This document shows positions 52,977 through 61,884 of a DNA stretch of 64,000 nt, in pieces. The notes below the pieces were generated by a model. The model worked only from the letters and a program-made list of their open reading frames with translations. It was not told the origin of the DNA and did no database searches. The first letter of the stretch is position 1; every line of letters begins with the position of its first letter. A program made the position numbers and the translations under genes. The stretch comes from CALAED01 sp036555725. GTDB taxonomy: Bacteria; Actinomycetota; Actinomycetes; Streptosporangiales; Streptosporangiaceae. Location of the stretch: assembly GCA_036555725.1 (NCBI GenBank), contig DATBKU010000038.1:1-64000 (forward strand), read 5' to 3'.

Positions 52977-54083
52977 ATGTCCGACTTCAAACCCGGGCTC
53001 GAAGGGGTCGTAGCCTTCGAGACCGAGATCGCCGAACCTGACAAGGAGGGCGGCGCTCTCCGCTATCGGGGCGTGGACATCGAAGATCTGGTCGGCCGTG
53101 TCTCCTTTGGCGACGCTTGGGGCCTGCTGGTCGACGACAGCTTCACGCCGGGGCTGGCGCCGGCCGAGCCGCACGTCCTGCCGGTCCACTCCGGCGACGT
53201 ACGGGTCGACGTGCAGAGCGCGCTGCCGATCATCGCCCCCGCGTACGGCATGCGCCAGCTGCTCGACATCGATGATGAGCAGGCCCGGGCCGATCTCGCC
53301 CGGGTCTCGGTCACGGCGCTGTCGTTCGTCGCCCAGTCGGCGCGCGGCCTGGCTCAGCCGATGGTGCCGCAAAGCCGCATCAACGAGGCTAAGTCGATCA
53401 CCGAGCGGTTCATGATCCGCTGGCGGGGCGAGCCCGACCCGCAGCACGTCAAGGCGATTGACTCCTATTGGGTGTCCGCCGCCGAGCACGGCCTGAACGC
53501 CTCCACCTTCACCGCCCGCGTGATCGCCTCGACCGGCGCCGACGTGGCCGCGGCGATGTCCGGCGCGATCGGCGCGATGTCCGGCCCGCTGCACGGCGGC
53601 GCCCCGGCCCGGGTGCTGCCGATGATCGAGCAGGTCGAGCAGCTCGGCGACGCGCGCAAGGTGGTCACCGACATCCTCGACGGCGGCGGCCGGCTGATGG
53701 GCTTCGGACACCGCGTCTACCGCGCGGAGGACCCGCGCGCCCGCGTGCTCCGCCGTACGGCCAAGGAGCTGGGCGCGAGCCGGTACGAGGCGGCCAAGGC
53801 GCTCGAGGACGCGGCCCTGGCCGAGCTGCGCGAACGCCGTCCCGACCGGCCGATCGAGACCAACGTGGAGTTCTGGGCCGCGGTGGTCCTCGACTTCGCC
53901 CAGGTGCCGACCCGGATGATGCCCGCGATGTTCACCTGCGCCCGCACCGCCGGGTGGGCGGCGCACATCCTGGAGCAGAAGCGCACCGGACGGCTCGTCC
54001 GGCCCAGCGCCAAGTACGTCGGACCGGTCGCCCGCGAGGTCACCGACGTGCCCGGTGCCGCCGACGTCCTCGACCGCCAATAG
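52977..54083 (+). CDS. Citrate synthase 2
   Basis: This 368-residue citrate synthase condenses acetyl-CoA with oxaloacetate. It begins FKPGLEGVVAFETEIAEPDKEGGALRYRGVDIEDLVG. The catalytic triad is visible as His171 in SAAEHGLNASTFTAR, His245 in LMGFGHRVYRAEDPRA and Asp306 in FWAAVVLDFAQVP. The short length and the start without the N-terminal extension place it with the actinobacterial citrate synthase 2 type (CitA-like) rather than the main GltA. The family can include methylcitrate synthases, but no prp genes are near. ATG 52977 is preceded by a purine-rich GGGGACGAAAGG. Confidence 0.92.
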   Translation: MSDFKPGLEGVVAFETEIAEPDKEGGALRYRGVDIEDLVGRVSFGDAWGLLVDDSFTPGLAPAEPHVLPVHSGDVRVDVQSALPIIAPAYGMRQLLDIDDEQARADLARVSVTALSFVAQSARGLAQPMVPQSRINEAKSITERFMIRWRGEPDPQHVKAIDSYWVSAAEHGLNASTFTARVIASTGADVAAAMSGAIGAMSGPLHGGAPARVLPMIEQVEQLGDARKVVTDILDGGGRLMGFGHRVYRAEDPRARVLRRTAKELGASRYEAAKALEDAALAELRERRPDRPIETNVEFWAAVVLDFAQVPTRMMPAMFTCARTAGWAAHILEQKRTGRLVRPSAKYVGPVAREVTDVPGAADVLDRQ

Positions 54084-54102
54084 ACCCCTGAGCGAGCAGG
54101 CC

Positions 54103-54136
54103 GGGGCCGTGTGCTGGTGCCACCTGCCTCGGCCCC
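54103..54136 (+). terminator. Hairpin after citrate synthase
   Basis: GGGGCCG at 54103-54109 pairs with CGGCCCC at 54130-54136 around a 20-base loop. It begins 20 bases after the citrate synthase stop. It has no T-run. It is probably the end of that transcript. Confidence 0.45.
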
Positions 54137-54229
54137 AATGCTCAGGCCGGAGATGGTTGGCCGTTCCGTGGCCTTTGCCGTCAACCTGCTGGCTGGGCCA
54201 GCGACGGCGCACCGCGATTTCTGTTTCTC

Positions 54230-54451
54230 GTGACCGTGCCACCGGACGTGCACGAGTACACCCAAGCCGACGACGGGTGCCTGCGGCTGCATCGCGCGGG
54301 TTACTGGGTATCGCTGGAGGATCAAGAGCCGGATTGGAGCCTGCCCGCCGGCAAGAAGGTCAGCGTCAGGATTCCGAAACGGAATCTGCTCACAGTGGAG
54401 TCTCTGCTGGGATTGATGGTCCGTCCTGGTGTACGGGTGGGATCGTCATGA
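54230..54451 (+). CDS. Small protein of unknown function, paired with the next gene
   Basis: This 73-residue protein starts at GTG 54230 and begins MTVPPDVHEYTQADDGCLRL. It continues HRAGYWVSLEDQEPDWSLPAGKKVSVRIPKRNLLTVESLLGLMVRP, a compact beta-rich pattern. Its stop overlaps the ATG of the next gene as ATGA, so the two are translationally coupled. I do not recognise a family. The tight coupling and island location suggest a two-component system with the downstream protein, possibly defence-related (inference). Confidence 0.6.
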   Translation: MTVPPDVHEYTQADDGCLRLHRAGYWVSLEDQEPDWSLPAGKKVSVRIPKRNLLTVESLLGLMVRPGVRVGSS

Positions 54452-55577
54452 AGGCCAGTGAGGAGTACATGGCGGCGCTGGCCGCGCTACGCCCGCGTGA
54501 CGTTGCGAACTATCTCACCGGGTCCGGCTGGCGGCCGCAGGAGGAGATCGGACGCTCCACGCTGTGGGAGCTGTCCGATGATGACGAGCGATACGAGGCG
54601 TGGTGCCTCGCGATCCCGGCGTGCGCGACTATGTCGTGCGCATGTTGCAATTGCTGCAGATCCTGTCCTCCGTCGAGAACCGGCCCAATTCTCAAATCCT
54701 CCGCGACCTCACCAGAGCCGACACCGATATCCAGTACGTACAGACTCACCCCAGGACGCCTCCTGGCACCATTCCGGTGAGCGACGCGGCCACCGCCCTG
54801 GAAGGGGTCCGGGAATTGATGATCGCGGGCGCCTATGGGGTGGTGAGCCCACCGAGTCTGGTGCTGCCGCGGCGGAAGGCGCGGCAGGTGGAGGACTTTC
54901 CGCGGCTGGCCCGCGTCGGCCCCTCGCTGGAGGGGAGCTACATCATCTCGGTCGAGATCCCCCTGGACACCGAAGATGCGCTGTTCCCCGCCGGGGCTCC
55001 CTTTGGGCGGCGGGTGCTGCTACGGCTGTACGACACGATCCGGACGGCCCGCGACGCCGCCAACGAGGCCATGGAGATTTCCGAGCTGAGTCCCTTCACG
55101 GACCGAGTCGGTGAGGGAATTTCGACGACATTGTGCCGGGCACTTGCCCGGTTCGGCGGCGAACAACAAGACCGTCCCTTCGAAATGCGCTTCTCGTGGG
55201 CGGCCACGTTGCCGACGGGCGTGGTGACCCCGCCACTTCGCTTCGACGAGCACATGGTCAGCGTCCTCGCTCAGGCGGAGGAGGACCTCGGCGGGAATCC
55301 GGCGACCGAACGCGGGGTCTTGGTGCGCGGAACGGTCTGGCGCACCGAACGTAATCGGCCGACCGAACCCGGCTGGGTGGTCGTTCGCGGGATCGCGACC
55401 ATCGGTGGGCGGCAGTACCGCAGGCTCGTATGGATACGGCTGGAACCGGATGACTTCAGCGTTGCCCTGCAAGCCGCGGACCATGGTCTGCCCGTGGAGA
55501 TCGACGGTGTACTCGTTCGTACTGGACGTCGCACTGAGCTCCAGCAGCCGGGGAGACTGCGCATCACCGAAGAGTGA
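54448..55577 (+). pseudogene. Unrecognised gene broken by a -1 frameshift
   Basis: The first frame from ATG 54448 reads MKASEEYMAALAALRPRDVA to ELSDDDERYEA, then degenerates. At 54600 a second frame takes over with VVPRDPGVRDYVVRMLQLLQ and runs to a natural end RLRITEE at 55577. Re-reading one G would join them into one protein of about 375 residues. There is no slippery heptamer, so I read this as a deletion or a sequence error, not programmed shifting. The protein has no export signal and no motif I recognise; parts such as GRRVLLRLYDTIRTARDAANEAMEISELSPF look globular. It is coupled to the 73-residue gene and ends 7 bases from the drmB remnant. Confidence 0.65.
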
Positions 55578-55584
55578 CCCAGCC

Positions 55585-56841
55585 TCAACCCGCGAGAAAC
55601 CCGGTGTCGGGATCGGTCACCGTGTCCACGAGGAGCGCCCGGTCCAGATAGTGGTTGCCGCGTTCGCAGGACGTCTCGGCGGCGAACAGGCAGGCATGAC
55701 AGGCGGCGCCGTACAGCCTGCCGTGCACACGCGGGTCATGTTGCGCGCAGAGCGGGTCCGAACTGCACAACCGAGCCGCGTCGAGGGCCTGCTCGACAAG
55801 GACGCCCAGGCGTTCTTGTCTGCCGAGGGAGACCAGGCCGCCCAGCGTGCCTTCGCTGTCCGGCGCGGCGGTGTACATCAGGATTCCCGCCATCGGCCGC
55901 TCCCCGCTCCGGGCATAGATGCGCTCGGCGATGCCGGACGCACTGTAGCCGCACTCGAGCGCGAATTCGCGGATCAGCACGTGCGCGAAGGTGTGCAACA
56001 GCACGTACCGCATGCCCGGCCAGTGGCCGGGCGGCAGCCGCCGCTGGGCACGCCACCCGTCGTGCGCCTCTCGCAAGACCGACTGGCGAGCCTTGACGTC
56101 GGGCCGGTGTTCCCACCGAACGAGCTCGTCTTCATCGAACCGCAGCAAGATGCCCTCACCGCGGGTCTCGGCGCAGGGAACCCAGGTGGGCGCCGTACGC
56201 GCGAGCGGCACCCGACGCTCCGCGTCGGTGGACAGCACCTCCCACTCGGGGGCGTCAATACGCGTGAATCCGTACAGTGCGGAGACTCTGCGCAGCCGGG
56301 GTACGAGAACGACCTCGCGCAGCCATCGACGGGTTCGGTCCGGCACTCGCTCTTTGCGAATGGTGAAGTCAGGTAGCTCGACGGGCTCGGGCCTTGTGAA
56401 TGCCTCCCATTCCGGAGTGTCGAGATCGAGGTCGTCGACCGGCCCCGGACTTTCCGTCGGCTGCTCGGCGCGCTTGCGGATCGCCCGCCAGATCGCATCC
56501 AGGTCGTACGGTTCCAGCTCGGGCCAGCAGGTCAGGCTCGGCAGCAGCGCCTTGGCCGAAGCTTCGGGAAGGCTCGGCAGCAGGTTGAGCATGCCCCAGT
56601 TCTCGGCCACCTTCTGCGCGATCTCGTCGTCGGCCTGGGGAAGGGTGAACGCGCGCAGTTGCATGGCGAACCAGCTGTTAGTCGCGCCGAGACCCAGGGT
56701 GCGGACGCTGAGCCCGCACTCGGTGAAAGAGCCCAGGTGCGGGTTGCGGCCGCGGCAGGCCGGCAGGTTCTGCCAGGCGTCCCGCCCGAACGCCTGCGCC
56801 ATGGACGGCCCGCCCCGAACGGGCAGAACACGTCGGGACAA
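55585..56841 (-). pseudogene. drmB: DrmB-like (DUF1998) C-terminal part
   Basis: This frame of about 418 residues matches the C-terminal two-thirds of DrmB of DISARM anti-phage systems. It has zinc-finger-like LPACRGRNPHLGSFTECG, LGLGATNSWFAMQL, and the DUF1998 core HTFAHVLIREFALECGYSASGIAERIYA and GILMYTAAPDSEGTLGGLVSLGRQ. Conserved Cys/His follow in LCSSDPLCAQHDP and GAACHACLFAAETSCERGNHYLDRALL. About 250 N-terminal residues of normal DrmB are missing. Upstream sequence runs straight into a drmA fragment in another frame near 56815, indicating a deletion joining the two genes. The DISARM assignment is from remembered family motifs. Confidence 0.7.
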
Positions 56842-58092
56842 ATAACCAGCGTGCGCCGCCGGACCGGGTCGACCTGAATGTCGCGACCCGGCTCGATCTT
56901 GCTACCGCACCATGGGCAGCCGGTCAGTTGATGGGGTGAGCCCTGGGCTCGGAACAGGACTCGGCGGTTTCCCTTCTGCTGCTTCAACCAGTCGGCGGCA
57001 TCGTTCGTACGGTTGGGGGTGACGCGAGCGCCCACCCACAGCCCGATCCGGAACGGCTCGGTGCCCCAGGTGGCGGAGTCGTCTTGCCGCAGCGTCTCGC
57101 AGGCGCAGATCAGCGCGGTGGCACGCTGGAACTGCTGGATGGTGAGCAGCCGCAGCGTGTAGCGCATGAGTACGGCGACCCCGGCCTGCGAGTCGTACCC
57201 GCCCGAAGGTGGCTGACGCCGCCGCACCGCCAGCGTGAACGCGGTGAGGCCGAGATAGGCCTCGGTCTTGCCGCCACCGGTCGGGAACCACAGCAGGTCC
57301 GCGAGCGCGCCCGGCCCGTCGCCCCGCTCGGGGTGCGACGGCACGGCGAGCGCCGGCAGGTTGAGCAGCACGAAGGCGAGCTGGAACGGCCGCCAGCTAC
57401 GGTTTCGCGGTTCATCTACGCGCGCCGTCGCCTCGTCGAGCGGGACCGTCTCGTCCCTGCCCCGGATGTCGGCCGCCATGGTGTGGATGCGCTGCAGATG
57501 CATAGCCCGGTTGGCGAAGGCGAACGCCTGGCGCGCGACCGGGTCCCGCTCGAGCAGCTGGATGCCGCGCTCGATGCGGCCCGCCGCACGGCGGGCATTG
57601 TGCAACACCTCCGCGGCCTGCCCGGCGTAGTCGGCCAGATACCGGTCGGGGTGGTCTTGGCGGGCCTCCTGCCGGTCGATCCAATTCCGGTAGCCGGTAC
57701 GAGCGGCGTCAGCCCGGCGATGAGCTCATCGGGTGCGGTTTCGGCGAGGGCCGCAAGTCGTTCCATGTCGAGGATCACGTCGGACAGTTCTGGGAGGTCG
57801 TCGTCGGTCTCCGGGTCCGGCACGCCGGTGAAGGGCACTTCGTACGAGGGAACGGCGACCGTGCCGACCTCGACCGCCCGCATCGGATCGGCGGCGGACC
57901 GCGTCACGTGCACGCCCGCGCCGTGGCCGACCGCGAACTCCGGATGGAACCGGTGGGCCATCGCGAGCCGGCGTTGCTCCGCCCGGTCGGCCGCATCACC
58001 TCCGCTCACCACGCCAGGCCGGGGCAGGAATACCGGTGCGCCGTCCGGCGCCGCGACGGTCAGGGCACGTCCAGCACCGTCTCCTCACTCAC
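56810..58092 (-). pseudogene. drmA: DrmA-like DISARM helicase fragment, multiply frameshifted
   Basis: Pieces of a DrmA-type helicase are spread over two or three frames. RFHPEFAVGHGAGVHVTRSA and VPSYEVPFTG lie in one frame up to about 57712. Another frame then holds ARTGYRNWIDRQ, FAFANRAMHLQRIHTMAADIRG, FQLAFVLLNLPAL, the Walker A ADLLWFPTGGGKTEAYLGL, VLMRYTLRLLTIQQFQRATALICA and CPWCGSKI to about 56815. A possible GTG start at 58092 is followed by another shift near 58063. The C-terminal helicase half and the N-terminal region are absent. I conclude the gene is non-functional, unless the frameshifts are sequencing errors. Confidence 0.7.
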
Positions 58093-58176
58093 AGCGCCCT
58101 ACCCTAGACGCCCCGCCGACGCCCCGTGCGTCGGTGAGCTCGGCGTATGCGGACGAGCGGGCAACGGACGGCTTGG

Positions 58177-58605
58177 TCAAGAATTGTTGGTGTCGGCGGT
58201 GGCCAAGCCCAGCGCGGCACAGGCATCCAAGACCTTCCCATCGCCGCTGGCAACGACAAGGTCATCGTCGTCGAGTTGCTCGGCCGACGCGCAGTGCACG
58301 GCGTCATAACCCCGTAGCGCGCAGGTCTGCGCCAGCTGGGCTGCTCGTCGAACAAGATCGTCGTTTACCCTCACGATGTCGAATTCAGCCCACATCTGGT
58401 CGAGGATGTGCAGTGCGGTGCGATGGTTCGGTGTGATGAGGCGTCCCATGCGCAACGCCTGTGCGAGCGCGGCAGCCGCCTCCACATACAGCAGCTGCGT
58501 GGTCACCACGTCGTCTGCCTCGTCCCACAAGTGGCGGCAGAACTCACTGCTCGGCTCATCGATCAACAACGGCACCAACGCCGAAGTATCGAAGTAGCAG
58601 ATCAC
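58177..58605 (-). CDS. PIN-domain toxin VapC
   Basis: This 142-residue PIN-domain ribonuclease has acidic metal-binding residues in YFDTSALVPLLIDEP near 4-18 and in LLYVEAAAALAQAL near 38-51. Others lie in CALRGYDAVHCASAEQL near 93-109 and LVVASGDGKVLDACAALGL near 115. The set is complete, so catalysis is expected to be intact. GTG 58605 overlaps the antitoxin stop by 4 bases (GTGA), giving coupled translation. It lies between the drmA remnant and the methyltransferase remnant, in a region rich in decayed genes; its own integrity suggests selection or recent arrival. Confidence 0.87.
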   Translation of the reverse strand: MICYFDTSALVPLLIDEPSSEFCRHLWDEADDVVTTQLLYVEAAAALAQALRMGRLITPNHRTALHILDQMWAEFDIVRVNDDLVRRAAQLAQTCALRGYDAVHCASAEQLDDDDLVVASGDGKVLDACAALGLATADTNNS

Positions 58606-58856
58606 CGGCGCTGCTCGGCCACGAGATCGCTGACCGTGCCCGTCGCCGGCACGGGCTGTGGAGCGCGTCGCTTGTGCCGCTTGGCCGGGCGAACACGCCC
58701 CTCGGCGATGAGCCGTTCCAAGACTGTGGGTTCACCCGCCGGCAGGATCCGGGCGATCACCTTCCCATGGTCTGTCACGGTAACGACATGTCCCTCGCGT
58801 ACATCAGCGAGGTAGCGGCTGAGCCCGTCGCGCAGCGCCCGAATACCTACTTCCAC
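58602..58856 (-). CDS. Phd/YefM-type antitoxin
   Basis: This 84-residue protein starts at GTG 58856 and begins VEVGIRALRDGLSRYLADVR, followed by EGHVVTVTDHGKVIARILPAGE. That is the classical Phd/YefM DNA-binding fold. A basic/hydrophobic tail (LERLIAEGRVRPAKRHKRRAPQPVP) would bind the VapC toxin. The open frame continues upstream to 58973 but without family similarity. Upstream repeats at 58883-58916 are the likely autoregulatory operator. Confidence 0.82.
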   Translation of the reverse strand: MEVGIRALRDGLSRYLADVREGHVVTVTDHGKVIARILPAGEPTVLERLIAEGRVRPAKRHKRRAPQPVPATGTVSDLVAEQRR

Positions 58857-58882
58857 AACCCGTCCCGTCTCCCGCAGGTCAG

Positions 58883-58916
58883 TGTGGCTACATTCTACAT
58901 GGGGAATGTGGCTACA
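58883..58916. promoter_or_regulatory. Operator repeats upstream of the VapBC-type operon
   Basis: TGTGGCTACA occurs at 58883-58892 and again at 58907-58916. Between them ACATTC and GAATGT form an inverted repeat. On the minus strand TGTAGAAT within this block fits an extended -10 box, so antitoxin-toxin binding would block transcription (inference). Confidence 0.5.
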
Positions 58917-58956
58917 GATGCGCTCATCGAGATCGCGTGGTCGGGCGATGAAGATC

Positions 58957-59671
58957 TCACCGCTCGAAGACACCCATGAGGTGCGGCTGCACGTGCCCGG
59001 CCTCTCCGCGTCGGCTGGGCCACCGGAGACGGCGCCTGGTTCGCGAGAAATCCGTCTCGAGCACCTGTTTCAACGTAAAGCCGCCGGCTGCGCCCCAGCC
59101 CGCGAGTTGCTCGGCATCCACGGTCCTGACGTGCTGCCCCCGATGGAAGATCGTCCCGCAAGACGGGCACAATACGTCCTTGCTTGCCAGGCGCTCGCGA
59201 TTCGGCGTCGTGACGATCAGATATCCCGACGGGCGGAGCAGGTCGCACACGGTCGTGAAGAATTCCCCGCAGCGCGCGATCCGAAAGATGCTCAAGAACC
59301 TCGATCGCCGCTACCGTGTCGAAGACCACTTCGGATCTACGTATCTCCTCGATCCGGAAGGCGCCGCGGAAGCACGGGTTGATCGCGTTGAGCTGACTCG
59401 TCGCCTGCACCGCAGCCGTCAGGTTGTCGGTCGCCCAAACCTCTGCGCCGATGTCCTTACACAGCCGTTGGGACAGGGCCCCTCGCCCGCAGCCGTAGTC
59501 AAGTACCTTGTCGCCCGCCGAGATATGGTGGCGCAGCTCGGCGATGATGCGAACACCGTACTTGTTCGAGAAGTAGTGCTCGGGAAAGTCGAGTTCGGGT
59601 TCCCAGAACGCGCGGAGCGACGCCTCCGACCAGACGTTCGACCGTGCCTCTGGCGCGCTCCCCCCGCCCAT
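58957..59671 (-). pseudogene. Class I methyltransferase broken by a frameshift
   Basis: The first frame from 59671 gives a methyltransferase N-terminus with KVLDYGCGRGALSQRLC near 54 and VAAIEVLEHLSD near 118. Near 59280 the family similarity moves to another frame: GEFFTTVCDLLRPSGYLIVTTPNRERLASKDVLCPSCGTIFHRGQHVRTVDAEQLAGWGAAGGF, ending at 58957. Together they would make a normal protein of about 235 residues with a CPSCG/H element seen in sugar or cell-surface methyltransferases. As sequenced it is broken. It starts 6 bases after the deaminase stop and is probably in its operon. Confidence 0.72.
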
Positions 59672-59677
59672 ATGTCT

Positions 59678-60196
59678 TCAAGTCCCACCCGGCCGATCGG
59701 CCGTAGTCGAGAGCGCGAATAGCTTCTTGCATTCGGCTCGTCGCACACCACCCTGGACACTGAGATGCGGATCTCCCGCCAGCGAGACCTCCTGGGCAGA
59801 GATTCGGATTTGCCGCCAGGTAAATACCTCACTCGGATGCCTCGCGGCCCACTCCAGGGCGTCTTGTTGCGTCGCACCAAAGACGATGCCGTCCAGTCTG
59901 GCCCAAATGGCCACCGACACACACATCGGGCAGGGCTCGAGTGTAGAGTAGAGGGTCATGCCACGGAGATATCGGGACCCGAGCTTTCTCGACGCGGCAC
60001 GAATTGCCGTCATCTCAGGGTGCGCACTGGGATCATTATCGTCTTCAATGAGACTACTACTTGATTCTGCGATAATGCCGGAGCCACGCGCCACCAGCGC
60101 ACCGAGTGCATAGTTACCCGATGACGCCGCCTGACGCGCGAGATCGATACAAACACCGATCATCGGTTCAAATAGCTCCGTTATTGCTCCGGACAC
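59678..60196 (-). CDS. Nucleoside deaminase (CMP/dCMP/guanine deaminase fold)
   Basis: This 172-residue zinc deaminase has the metal and catalytic motif SAHPEMTAIRAAS near 57 and the second motif STLEPCPMCVSVAIWARLDGIVFGA near 89-113. The His and two Cys ligands and the Glu general acid are all present. It resembles TadA- and guanine-deaminase-like proteins, but the C-terminus is atypical and the substrate is uncertain. It sits in the island, directly before the broken methyltransferase on the same strand, and might belong to a nucleotide-modification or defence function (inference). Confidence 0.83.
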   Translation of the reverse strand: MSGAITELFEPMIGVCIDLARQAASSGNYALGALVARGSGIIAESSSSLIEDDNDPSAHPEMTAIRAASRKLGSRYLRGMTLYSTLEPCPMCVSVAIWARLDGIVFGATQQDALEWAARHPSEVFTWRQIRISAQEVSLAGDPHLSVQGGVRRAECKKLFALSTTADRPGGT

Positions 60197-60272
60197 GATC
60201 TCATCCTACCGACTCACTATTGGTCGCCAGGATTCTTTCCTGATTCATGACCTCCGCGCCGAGCGCGATCAG

Positions 60273-60683
60273 TTACTCCTTTTCGAGAAGGGCCCAGATC
60301 ACTTTGCCGCCGTCGAGGGCGATCCAGCCGAGGCTCTCGCAGAGGGCGGCGACGAGATGGAGGCCACGGCCGCTCTCGGCGACATAATCAGGTTCGCGGA
60401 ATACCGGGAGTCGGGCGGAGCAGTCCTGTACCTCCATCAGCAGCCCCACCCCGGCCAGATGGAGGGACAACCAGATAGGCCCCTCGGGCGCGTACTTGAG
60501 CGAGTTGGTAACCAGTTCGGCGGCGACCAGGGTCGCATTCTCGGCCAGGTGAAACAGGCCCAGGACCGGCAGCCGGTCGCGGACGAACTCCCGCGCCTCG
60601 GCAGCCGCCGGGGGCACTGGCGCCAGCCGCAGCTCGAGCCCCGCCGCCGGTCGTTTGCATTCTGCCAGCGCGCCTGCGCACAT
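60273..60683 (-). CDS. ATP-binding protein of the RsbW/HATPase type
   Basis: This 136-residue HATPase_c-like protein of the anti-sigma/serine-kinase type has the N-box NATLVAAELVTNSLKYAPEGPIWLSL near 49-74 and the G-box SGRGLHLVAALCESLGWIAL near 103-122. These proteins are common next to HTH/DUF397 pairs in actinomycetes. It is divergent from such a pair here, with 136 bases between, matching the conserved three-gene module. It probably regulates the HTH protein or a sigma factor (inference). Confidence 0.82.
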   Translation of the reverse strand: MCAGALAECKRPAAGLELRLAPVPPAAAEAREFVRDRLPVLGLFHLAENATLVAAELVTNSLKYAPEGPIWLSLHLAGVGLLMEVQDCSARLPVFREPDYVAESGRGLHLVAALCESLGWIALDGGKVIWALLEKE

Positions 60684-60819
60684 CCGAGAACCTTTCTGCC
60701 TACGATGACACTATGTAGTCATGTGCGTATAAGAGTGCTCTGTTGGGAGTGACTGCGCCACGTTCGTCCGGCAGACGCAACAAAGTTCGTACAGCAGACG
60801 CAACATGGAAGGGGCCGGG

Positions 60820-61629
60820 ATGGGCGCCAGGGACTCCCTCAATCCGCGCGGTTCGCTCTGGGACCTGATAGCCGTTCAACTGCGCAGACACCGCGAACAG
60901 GCCAAGATGTCCGGCACCAGGCTGGGCGACCTACTCGACCTGGACCGATCGAGTGTTTCGCGCCTCGAGTCGGGCGGGATCAAGCTCCAGGAGAAACACG
61001 CCAAGGTCGTCGACCACGAGTGGCAGACCGACGAGCTATTCGCCGTCCTGGTCCACCACGCCAGGACCGGCCACGTGTCCGAGTGGCTCCAGGCCCATCT
61101 GGAGCTAGAGGCTCGCTCGTCCGAGCTGCGTATCTGGGAGCTCGCCTGGATACCGGGCCTCTTCCAGACGGAGGCGTACGCTCGTGCCATCTTCACGGCA
61201 TTCGCCAGAGACGACATCGACCACTGGGTAACGGCCCGCATGGCCCGCCAGCAGACGCTAGACCGTACGCCCCGCCCGTTGATCTGGGCGTACCTGGACC
61301 AGGGCGTCATCAACCAGCCGGTGGGCGGTCCCGAGGTGATGCGGGAGCAGCTCGCGAGGCTCCTGGAGCTGGCCCAGCAGCCCAACATCCGCATTCGCGT
61401 CATACCCAGGAGTGTCGGTGCCCACGTTGGCCGCGACGGTTCATTCAAGATCATGACCGTGGCGGGCGGTGACCAGATCTACACCGAGGCCAGCGAAGGC
61501 GGACGGCTCTCGGCAGACGGCACGGATGTACGCTTGTTCCGCACCCACTTCACCCGCATCGGCGACGATGCGCTGCCGGTGGGTGACTCGTTGAAGCTGA
61601 TCCAGGAAACAATGGAGACATTCCAATGA
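60820..61629 (+). CDS. HTH XRE-type regulator with DUF5753 domain
   Basis: This 269-residue regulator has an N-terminal XRE helix-turn-helix (LRRHREQAKMSGTRLGDLLDLDRSSVSRLESGG, about 24-56). The DUF5753 domain begins at ELRIWELAWIPGLFQTEAYARAIFT near 102 and continues through QQPNIRIRVIPRSVGAHVGRDGSFKIMTV near 190. This is the actinomycete WhiJ/Scr1-like class, typically paired with DUF397. ATG 60820 follows GAAGGGG with 6-base spacing; ATG 60805 is possible. Its stop overlaps the DUF397 start as ATGA. Confidence 0.88.
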   Translation: MGARDSLNPRGSLWDLIAVQLRRHREQAKMSGTRLGDLLDLDRSSVSRLESGGIKLQEKHAKVVDHEWQTDELFAVLVHHARTGHVSEWLQAHLELEARSSELRIWELAWIPGLFQTEAYARAIFTAFARDDIDHWVTARMARQQTLDRTPRPLIWAYLDQGVINQPVGGPEVMREQLARLLELAQQPNIRIRVIPRSVGAHVGRDGSFKIMTVAGGDQIYTEASEGGRLSADGTDVRLFRTHFTRIGDDALPVGDSLKLIQETMETFQ

Positions 61630-61823
61630 CTCCCATCTGGCGTAAGAGCAGCCACAGCGGCGGCGGCCAGGGTGGACAGAGCGACTGTGTGGAAGCCGCT
61701 CGCTTTATCGGCGCCGTTGGCATCCGCGACAGCAAGAACCGCGACGCCGGCGCCCTTTCCGTGTCCGGCGCCGACTTCGCCGCGCTGCTCCTAAAGATCA
61801 AGCGCGGCGAGCTGAACCGGTAG
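61626..61823 (+). CDS. DUF397 protein
   Basis: This 65-residue DUF397 protein begins MTPIWRKSSHSGGGQGGQSD, then CVEAARFIGAVGIRDSKNRDAGALSVSGADFAALLLKIKRGEL, the full family pattern. DUF397 proteins pair with the DUF5753 HTH regulators and are thought to bind or antagonise them. Its start overlaps the HTH stop by 4 bases. An intrinsic terminator follows 21 bases after its stop. Confidence 0.9.
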   Translation: MTPIWRKSSHSGGGQGGQSDCVEAARFIGAVGIRDSKNRDAGALSVSGADFAALLLKIKRGELNR

Positions 61824-61843
61824 CCCCCCGCCGCATCCGGATT

Positions 61844-61867
61844 AGCCCCCCTTCAAGGGGGCTTTTC
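61844..61867 (+). terminator. Rho-independent terminator after DUF397
   Basis: AGCCCCC (61844-61850) pairs with GGGGGCT (61857-61863) around a CTTCAA loop, followed by TTT and CTGTT. This is the clearest classical terminator in the window. It also separates this unit from the convergent methylase fragment. Confidence 0.75.
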
Positions 61868-61884
61868 TGTTGAAAGTGGGGTGA

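Noticed and set aside
54590..54610. Programmed -1 ribosomal frameshifting
   Set aside because: No X XXY YYZ slippery heptamer or following pseudoknot is evident; a deletion or sequence error is simpler.
55585..58092. Druantia DruE (single helicase-DUF1998 protein) as the identity of this locus
   Set aside because: The Walker A context and the RYTLRLLTIQQFQRA segment are DrmA-like, and the C-terminal part looks like a separate DrmB; profile comparison would decide.
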